64,000 nucleotides of DNA, taken from NCBI GenBank assembly GCA_964036665.1, contig OZ038533.1:15525075-15589074 (forward strand), written 5' to 3'. The position numbers and the translations under genes are program-made. Shown here piece by piece: positions 11,601 through 20,000 of this stretch. Numbering within the stretch: the first letter of the stretch is position 1; the number at the start of each line of letters is the position of its first letter. The DNA is from Gordius sp. MW1 (Eukaryota; Nematomorpha; Gordioida; Gordea; Gordiidae). The notes beneath the pieces are model-generated. The model saw only the letters and a program-made list of their open reading frames with translations. It made no database searches and was not told where the DNA came from.

Positions 11601-12216
11601 TTATAACGGATGAATGCGAAACTGGCTAAATAATTCCCCGCAAATTAATGCTGACCGTTGCTAACTTCTACTTTATCTGACCCCGGCCAAATGCCAAAAT
11701 TTATATACTCATTATCATTAACAAATTTAAAAACAAATTCTAAAATTTAATAAGGGCTTTAAAAGTTTATTTGGCTTATATGGTTTTATGTGACCTGAAG
11801 TGCCACTTAAAATTATTCCATGTAGGTCGTTTCTTAAAAGATAGAAGAACTCGAATGACCGAGAATTACAAATTTTTTCTTTTTAAACTATTTGTATTAA
11901 CATTTTTAACACAAACATATTGTTTGCCATATCGATAAAAAAAATTAAACAAAAAAATGAAAATAAAAAAATTTTACGGGCCTGGGCCGAGCTTTGTATA
12001 AAGTTAGCGGGCCGGGCCCGGGCTTAATATTTTGACGGGCCCGGGCCGGGCTTTTAAATTTTTATTACGAGCGGGCCGACTGACTTAAACAGGCCCGTTG
12101 CAGGTCTCTACTCAGTATTTTTGCTAAAATGCTCAGTAATATATATATGGATAGTTTGTGATATTAATTTATTTTGCGCTTGTATTTTATAAATAATATT
12201 TGAATTTGACACAAAG

Positions 12217-12724
12217 TTAAGAACTTTGCCCCCCTCCCTTTTTTGTCCCGTTGGTTCCCCCCCCCCCACCCCTTTACCCTCTTTCTCACCAGGGCGGAGG
12301 GTGGTGATTTGCCCCCCTTCTTCTTTTTACCCTCTTGCTCACCAAAGGGAGGGATGGGGGTTGATTTGCCCCCCCCCCCCTTCTTTTTTACCCTCTTTCT
12401 CACCTGGGGGGAGGGGGGTGATTTGACCTCCCCCCCCCTAATTTTTTACCCTCTTTCTCACCAGGGGGAGGGGGGTGATTTAATCACCCCCCCCCTTTTT
12501 TACCCTCTTTCTCACACAGGAAGGGGGGGGGGGGGGGGTGTTTTGCCCCCCCCTTATTATTTGCCCTCTTTCTCACCCGGAGGGCCTCCCCCCCCCCACC
12601 CCGAGTGAAAAGAGGGAGGGCGGTTTGGTTCCCCCCCCCCTTCCCCCCAGGTAAGAAAGAGGGTAAAAAATAAGGGGGGGGGGGAACCAACGGGACGTAA
12701 AAGGGAGGGGGGCAAAGTTCTTAA
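12217..12724. mobile_element. Palindromic G/C-run element with TTAA ends
   Basis: Left edge TTAAGAACTTTGCCCCCCTC and right edge GGGGGGCAAAGTTCTTAA are inverted repeats that extend over about 45 bp, through GTCCCGTTGGTTCCCC. The inside is five or six imperfect units of TTTACCCTCTTTCTCACC plus G-runs and C-runs. TTAA at both ends is the target preference of piggyBac-like elements, so a piggyBac-type MITE is a reasonable guess. Open frames here encode only proline/glycine low complexity. Confidence 0.7.
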
Positions 12725-13194
12725 TTTATTTATGATTTATCTAGCTCACCAATATTCATTTAGAGAATTTATTTAGCTCTACAAACGACAATGACAACGT
12801 CACCAAAACAGAGAAAAATAACTTCTGTTTTTATTAACACTTAAGGTCGACTAAACAAAACCCTTGTCTTTTTACCACATAGGTAACACTTGAGACTTCT
12901 ATGAAATTACATTGCTAATTCAAATCTCGCTTGAATACTTATTTTATTTTGAAATAAATTTCAGTTATTGAGCAAAGATTCACTGAGCAACATTAAAAAT
13001 AAAAAAACTAAACAAATGAATTAATTACTGAGCAAAAAATTAAATTACTCAACATTAAACTATTTACTGAGCATTTAATTATTCTACTGAGCAATTAATT
13101 ATTCTACTGAGCAAAAATTTTATTAAATACCGAGCACAATAATTTGTTCTCTAATTGCATTTAACCTATATTTTGATCATATTAAAAGTTATTA

Positions 13195-13720
13195 TAGACA
13201 TATTAAAAATAGATGGTTATTACTAAGCTTGACCATATAACGAGTGACTGTTGTAAAAATAAGTATTCAACCTATAATGGACGCGCTTAACGAAAATCGG
13301 CTAAGGTAGTACGGTTGTATATGAAAAAGAGAGACGAATGATGTATCGTGAAGTAATAAATCGTGTTGTAAAAACGGCTGAGTTTTGTTTAGTCGACTAA
13401 ACATAAACAGACCAAAATTTTTTCAGTTGATTTTTTTAAATCTACTTCTAAGCTTAGCCGAAATTTGAAAAACAGACCCGAGTCGACCGCTACTCTTAGT
13501 TGAACCAAAGGTCGAACAAATAACACCCAGCCGTTTTTAAAACACTAGTATTGGACATGGTGTCAGTGAAGAGAGGAAGAGAACCTCGTAAGAAAGGGCA
13601 AGTGGACAAAGTTATGATAAAAAGAAGATAAATCTAGACACGGCCCTTAATCGATCAAGATGAATGAAACCAATCAAAACAAACCCCAGGACTGTGGGAT
13701 TAAATACAGTATAAAATTGT
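13195..13720 (+). pseudogene. LINE 3' fragment split by a MITE
   Basis: ACTAAGCTTGACCATATAAC and GACGCGCTTAACGAAAATCG match the C-terminal tail of the LINE family also present at 7480, 19870 and 34105. The fragment resumes after the MITE with GGACATGGTGTCAGTGAAGA and ends in the family's AACAAACCCC...GTGGGATTAAAT tail. Confidence 0.7.
13362..13547. mobile_element. GTGTTGTAAAAACGGCTGGG-family MITE
   Basis: Inverted ends GTGTTGTAAAAACGGCTGAG and CAGCCGTTTTTAAAACAC, with GTCGACTAAAC and its inverse inside. It interrupts a LINE fragment, whose halves are contiguous in the copy at 19870. hAT-type by terminal style. Confidence 0.8.
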
Positions 13721-14019
13721 TGAGATCGCGACAATGCATTCAAAATTTCAGCTTCCCAACCTCGCACATTATATTAAAAATTTACTGATGAGCATATTAT
13801 TGGGTGCATATAAGGCGAAATATAAATAATCGTTGTTTATGAGATAATTTCAAAAATAACAATGCTTAAAATTTGTAATGACCGCGTACATCTTACGGAT
13901 AAAAATGTCCAATTTACGAAAAATACATTAGGATATAACGTTGTCGAATTAATTAAAATTAAAATTAAATCTTGGCACGCAATTTCTCAATCTTATGGAG
14001 TGTTATGTGTCTAGGACGG

Positions 14020-17000
14020 TCAAAGCTTTTCCCCGTCAACTATTTCAAAATCTTCGCCCCCATTTTTGGAAGTTGATGATTTAGAAGAACTACCATTTTG
14101 ATGCACAAAATTTTCATCCTCGTATTCTCCCCCCTCTTCTATCGTCTCTTTGTTGCCTTCGTCGCTCACATGCTCCCCTAAAATAGAAAATAAAATAAAA
14201 TAAAAAAAACTTATAAAAATTGTAGTAGTGTTGTAAAACGGCTGGGTTTTGTTTGGTCGGCCTTTGGTTTTTCGATTAAACATAAACAGACGAAAGATTT
14301 TTTGATCTATTTTTCTTAGTTTTTTTTTAAAAACAGACCAGGGTCGACCGATAGTCTTAGTTAAACCAGCGGACTCAGCCGTTTTTACAACGCTCAATTG
14401 TAGTTTAAAACAAGGTTGTTTTTTCTTTTGTCCCTGAGGTGGAAGCATTCCCTAAGAATTATTATTAATGCCACTCTAATCAATCGATGTTTTGACATAA
14501 TATTTTTTAAACAAAGCTTCAAACATTTAAATAAAGAAACTTTGCTCATTGGTCCCTATAGGTGCGGAAAAAAAAGTGTGGTATATAAGGCAATGGCTTT
14601 AGGGTGTCGAGAAAGTTCCCCCACCAAATATTTCACTCATACAATACCTGGGATTCTCATAGTTCCATACAACTTTATAGCTTTTGCCGACTCATGGCCC
14701 CTTTTAGATGATCGTGTTTTAAATCTTTGTATTCAACTAATATGTCCTATTTAATTGCTATGCAAACACTTGTAACTGTCCGTCAGTCGGTCCGTCCTGT
14801 ACAACTTGTGATTTTTTAATAATTGTTGTGGAAACTTATACGGGTTTTTAATGGCTGTGGACTTATGCTTCTATAAAAGACTTTTATTTTTCGCATATAG
14901 AGTAGCTACGCTAGTTGGCTTAATTTTGTTCGATTTCGCCCAACCCCAAATTCCATTTTTGTGCCCGACTAATTATTACCTTTATATATAAATTTCTTTT
15001 GGCACCTTGTCTAGGCTATTCCTCTTTGTTTTATATTTATACAACTTAGTCTTCGTACAAAAACTTTTTAATTCATAAAAACAAAAAAAGCGTCTATCAC
15101 CAAGCCTTAACATTGAACAGGATCGTCATAATTTTTACTGAGTAGACTGTAGCTACTATCGTCCTGTTTTATTATAACAAGGATGGAAAGTATTAATTAC
15201 TAGTGAGACATACAGCTTTATATATATTTTGTGTAATGAGAGAAGAGAAAACAAACAGAAATCTTAACAAATTTAACCTGTTTCCACTTCAACATCTTCG
15301 TCATTCGTCTTTAGCTCTTCCCCCTTAGTGGTAATTAGCGTTTCTTCCTCCGCTTCGGTATTAGTTTTGGAGTTACGACCACCTTTTTTCTTGCTTTTGC
15401 CCGCTTGTTTAAGGGATTTAGCATCGCTACCCCCAACATATTTGTACGTGTAAACGGGAATGAAAGACTCGACAAAGCCCACGTCTTCCAGAAGATTAGG
15501 CAATAACCACAATTGGTGCCGACCCAGGGTGAGAACCCACATCACGCCATACACTATATACCTAACTGTATAAAGACGATTGCGATGCAAAAATCGTAGC
15601 GTAAAAAATGAGTAAATTATGCTTTCTCAACGAAATTTTTACCAATAGCCAAGCTTATAATCGATTGCAATGTAGCGTAAAAAACGTACAAAATGAATAA
15701 ATTATGCTTTCTCTAGGAAATTTTTACCAATAGCCAAGCTTGTAATCGATTGCAATGCAAATACGCCCTTCGGGCGTAACTGGGGGCTTCGCCCCCAGAC
15801 CCCCTTGGGGGCTTCGCCTCCAAACCCCCTGCTGGGGGCTCCGCCCCCAGTCCCCCGTTGGGGGCTCTGCCCCCAAACCCCCGTTGGGGGCTACGCCCCC
15901 AAACCCCCATCTCCTGGGGGCTCCGCCCCCAGACCCCCGGAGAAGGGGGAGATGGGAAGGGGGAGAGGAAGGGAAGAGGGGACGACTCATCTATTCTACG
16001 TATAAATGTAGCTTATTTGCTATGCAATTTATGGGCGAGAAAGGTGAGAAGGGGCGAGAATGCCTATAGGGGGGTATTAAAGGCAAAAGAATTGGACTGA
16101 CGGGCATAGGTAGGTATCAATGTTAGCCAAAAAAACGTACAATTTTATTTTGATTTACAATTTGACGAAGCGGGAAAATATAAATGAGTTAAGTGTATAA
16201 ATGTCGGCTGGATAAAGTATATAAATATCATCTTTATTTTTTTTTTTTTAATAAATGAAATTAGGTTAAACATTTTAGGTTAGGAGGGTGAAGGGGCTAA
16301 AATGTAACTCTTGGAGGAAGCTTTATTGAAATTTTTTGTCATTTAGTGGGGGGGACTAGTTTTGCCTGGGTTTTGCTTGGTCGACCTTTAGTTCAAATAA
16401 GAAAACCCCCCTAAATGACGAAAATAAAATTTTTCAATGAAAAAACCCGTAAAAATTAAAAATTGTAGGTTTGGCCCCCCCCTGATTGAAATTTTAAACG
16501 TTTCGCCTCCCCCCCAAACCAAAACCTGGCTACGTCCATGTCCCTGTCTGATCAATTAAATTTCATTTTTGATAAACATATTTTTACGATAAAATGTTTT
16601 TTAAAAGTGTACTGAATTATAGAGTTAGACGTCATTTATAATAGGTTCATATGGAAAACATAACATTATACAAAGACATTTGGAATATATTAAAAATGTA
16701 TTTAAAAAGGAGAGATTAATGTTTATTACATGAAAGATTAAATTATTGAAGGAGAGATTAATGTTTATTAAATGATAAAAGAGGCGTTAAATAACAGAGA
16801 TTAGATAAGGTATATACATAAGAAGTGGGGTCAGCATAAGGAGGCTGGATTATTACCAAAAGTTCCGAGAAGATTGAATACATTAAAATATAAAGCTAGA
16901 AAAAATGCAACCATTTCATTTTTAAGTTAAACTGTTTGAACCAAAACAAAATCTAGTGGAACGTTATTGTAAGTAAAGGAAACCTTTAAATTAGTATGCC

Positions 17001-20000
17001 CTAATTCGCAGTTAATTAAATTAAAGATTAATTTTCTAATTTAAAAGATTTAAAAATAAATAGCCCTATAAATATTTGAGTGATATAAACAGCTGACTTG
17101 GCGCTCTAAGTGTATTTGCCTGAAGTGAGGGGGAATAGAAGAGTAACTACCTCCTTCCCCCCCTTTCCCTCCGTTAAAACTAAACGCGCACACTATCCCC
17201 CCTTTCCCTCCGTTAATTTGCCAAAAGCATATAAAAATCAATAATAATAAAAAGGGGTTAAGGGATGATCTCCTCCACTCCCGCCCCCTAATAATACCAA
17301 CTCAGCGGTGGAAGGGTAAGATAGGGAGGGGTAGGGGTTTAACGTATAATCAATATAAAAATAAAAAACTCGCTACGTAATTCAGAGGTAATTTTTATTT
17401 AGTATGGTTAGTAATAATGGAAAACTTTGTTAAAAATAGTAATTAATTTAGGCGTCCTGTTACGTCTGCGCATCTAAAAATGGCACAATTACCAGCGATA
17501 TGCAATAGCTCCGCTATTGCCTGTTACGAACGCGCATCTAAAAATGATAAAATTTAAAAACTTACTTTTGGTTAAGGTAAAATGTTATTAAATTGGGATA
17601 ATTCCTATTGTAGCTTATAATAAAAAATTGCATAGAAATTATTAAAAATTTTTACATAGAAATTAATGGGAAATAATAATAAAAATTAAAAAAATCCTTA
17701 CGACGAAACTATCAGCGACATGCAATAGCTCCGCTATTGCCTGTTACGACCGCGCATCTAAAACTGTCACAGGTATCATAAAGATATATCAAAAAATTTA
17801 ATTGGGATAATTCCTATTGTAGCTTATAATAAAAAATTGCATAGAAATTATTAAAAATTTTTACATAGAAATTAATGGGAAATAATAATAAAAATTAAAA
17901 AAATCCTTACGACGAAACTATCAGCGACATGCAATAGCTCCGCTATTGCCTGTTACGACCGCGCATCTAAAACTGTCACAGGTATCATAAAGATATATCA
18001 AAAAATTTACATGTGCTAAATTGTTCCATTGGTCAGTACCAAAAGACAATCTATTAATACATAAGAGTCAAAAAAAACGCAAAAAAATTTTCAATTCACA
18101 CTTTGGCCAATGGTCATTTTTTCCATTGGTCACTACCAGCAGATACTCTATAAGTCAATGTTAGCGAAGAAAAGGAAAAAAAAAATTTCACTTCACACTT
18201 TGGCCAACGGTCATTTTTTTACAGTGGTCAGTAGCCAGCGGACGGCCAAAAAGTCATAATAGCAATGGTAGTAACAGGAACAATCATAATAGTCGAAAAA
18301 AAACGAAAAAATAAACTTGGATTCACATTTTGGCCAATGGTCATTTTTTCATCGGTCAGCAGCCAGTACACGTTAAAAGTCGATATAAATACATAAGAGT
18401 CAAAACAATAATAAAAAAAAAACTTCAATTCACACTTTGGCCAATGGTCATTTTTTTGCATTAGTCAGCAGCCAGGACACGGTAAAAGTGGATATAAATT
18501 CATAATAATCAAAAAAAAACGAAAAAAAAATTTTCGAATCACATTTTGGCCAATGGTCATTTTTTTCATTGGTCAGCACCCAACGGAGGGCCAAAAAGTC
18601 ATAATAGCATCGGTAGTAACAGGAACAATCATAATAATCAAAAAAAAACGAAAAAAAAATTTTCGAATCACATTTTGGCCAATGGTCATTTTTTTCCATC
18701 GGTCAGCACCCAACGGACGGCCAAAAAGTCATAATAGCAATGGTAGTAACAGGAACAATCATAATAATCAAAAAAAAACGAAAAAATAAACTTGGATTCA
18801 CATTTTGGCCAATGGTCATTTTTTTCCATCGGTCAGCACCCAACGGACGGCCAAAAAGTCATAATAGCAATGGTAGTAACAGGAACAATCATAATAATCA
18901 AAAAAAAACGAAAAAATAAACTTGGATTCACATTTTGGGCAATGGTCATTTTTTTCATTGGTCAGCACCCAACGGAGGGCCAAAAAGTCATAATAGCAAT
19001 GGTAGTAACAGGAACAATCATAATAGTCGAAAAAAACGAAAAAATAAACTTAGATTCACATTTTGGCCAATGGTCATTTTTGTCCATCGGTCAGCACTCA
19101 ACGGACGGCCAAAAAGTCATAATAACATTGGTAGTAACAGGAACAATCATAATAGTCAAAAAAAAACCCGGGATTCGAACCCAAAAACTGGTTAAATTAA
19201 CAAAAATTAAAAGTAAACAAAACAAGACACCGAATGCAAGACACCGAACAAGACAAGACACCGAATGCAAGACACCGAATAGGGGGACAAACAAAATGGA
19301 AAGTGATCCCATAAATTGCATAGCAATTAAAATCGTAGCGTAAAAAATGAGTAAATTATGCTTTCTCAACGAAATTTTTACCAATAGCCAAGCTTATAAT
19401 CGATTGCAATGCAAAAATCGTAGCGTAAAAAACGTAAAAAATGAGTAAATTATGCTTTCTCAACGAAATTTTTACCAAGAGCCAAGTTATAATCGATTGC
19501 AATGCAAAGATCGTAGCGTAAAAAAGGTAAAAAATGAGTAAATTATACTTTTTCTTAACGAAATTTTTTTACCAATAGCCAAGCTTAAGATGAGGCCGAG
19601 AAAGCCGGCACCGACCAAGCTTAGGTAATAGACGCCGGTCCTCATTTGTGGTGGCCACAGCGGGAACAAGCATATAATGATAGCTCCGATGACTGAGGAC
19701 AAAATTATAAGAAGCGAATTTACGAAATAAATAAGCCCTAAATTATGTAACATTATTAGTGTGCATTACCGATAAAAAAGCCCAAGATCCAAGTTTTCAA
19801 CGGAACCGGATCGTAGACCCAAACGTAAAACTAGAGAGTAAAAAATAAAGTATATAAAATGACTTTCTCATGACAAAATGGGTAGTCAACCTATGGCGGA
19901 CACGATTAACGAAAATTGGCTCAGGTGGTATGGGCATGTACTAAGAAAGGAGACGAATGATTTAAATCGTAAATTACTGGACATGGAGGTACCGGGGAAG

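Larger units (their letters stand above)
10865..12110. mobile_element. GC-rich-ended element (GGGCCGGGC words)
   Basis: Both ends are islands of CGGGCCGGGCTT-type words in an otherwise AT-rich context: 10870-10990 and 11975-12100, inverted relative to each other. The right end reads AGAGACCTGCAACGGGCC inward, and partial relatives of it occur at about 33950, 44630 and 55260. The interior contains a MITE piece and an interspersed repeat but no coding frame. Confidence 0.6.
10785..13145. repeat. Region bounded by inverted clusters of TACTGAGC/GCTCAGTA words
   Basis: At the left (10785-10860, again 12110-12145) the words GCTCAGTA, GCCCAGTA and GCCCAGTT repeat at short spacing. At the right (12955-13140) the complementary words TACTGAGCA and ACTGAGCAA repeat about seven times. 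Inverted arrays of one short motif at two ends look like subterminal repeats of a DNA transposon. The inside holds nested elements and no transposase. Confidence 0.5.
15760..19330 (+). mobile_element. Helentron-like element, copy 1, in sec62 intron 7
   Basis: One end is a GC hairpin (ACGCCCTTCGGGCGT, 15763-15777); the other is GATCCCATAAATTGCATAGC AATTAAAA. Copies 2 (42818-46010) and 3 (55311-57213) have the same two ends in unrelated sites. Internal order: hairpin, G-rich tract GGGAAGGGGGAGAGGAAGGG, GCTATGCAATTTATGGGCGA, a variable part, a minisatellite of TTGGCCAATGGTCA units, GGGATTCGAACCCAAAAACT, AAGACACCGAATGC repeats, and the terminal GCATAGCAATT palindrome. There is no transposase. A terminal hairpin, no target duplication and (copy 3) insertion between Ts recall Helentron-associated elements of the DINE-1 type; this assignment is inferred. 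Confidence 0.6.

Noticed and set aside
12164..12690. Proline- or glycine-rich open frames
   Set aside because: They are translations of G- and C-runs in a palindromic element.
14416..14754. 112-codon plus-strand frame
   Set aside because: Antisense inside sec62 intron 8, overlapping a MITE flank; no family resemblance or paralogue.
15705..16100. Overlapping frames rich in GAPPP/RSPQ repeats
   Set aside because: Artefacts of the GGGGGCTTCGCCCCC hairpin array; open in several frames and both strands.
17455..19170. CRISPR-like array of hairpin repeats
   Set aside because: Units are contiguous tandem repeats without unique spacers, in a eukaryotic intron; no cas genes.
19160..19200. tRNA gene or SINE suggested by GGGATTCGAACCC (B-box-like)
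   Set aside because: No A box, anticodon arm or acceptor stem in either direction; the motif is just part of the repeated element (also at 45445 and 55835).
18228..19343. Open frames up to 183 codons on both strands
   Set aside because: They run through the 105/130-bp minisatellite; repeated FTFWPMVIFF / DHWPKC text is a product of the repeat unit.
19693..19769. A 32-nt sec62 intron 6 ending at the AG at about 19738
   Set aside because: It is in phase but would add 15 residues inside the first membrane span compared with other Sec62 proteins. The acceptor at 19693 (TTGTCCTCAG) has a proper pyrimidine tract, keeps phase and gives the usual spacing to FPLWP.
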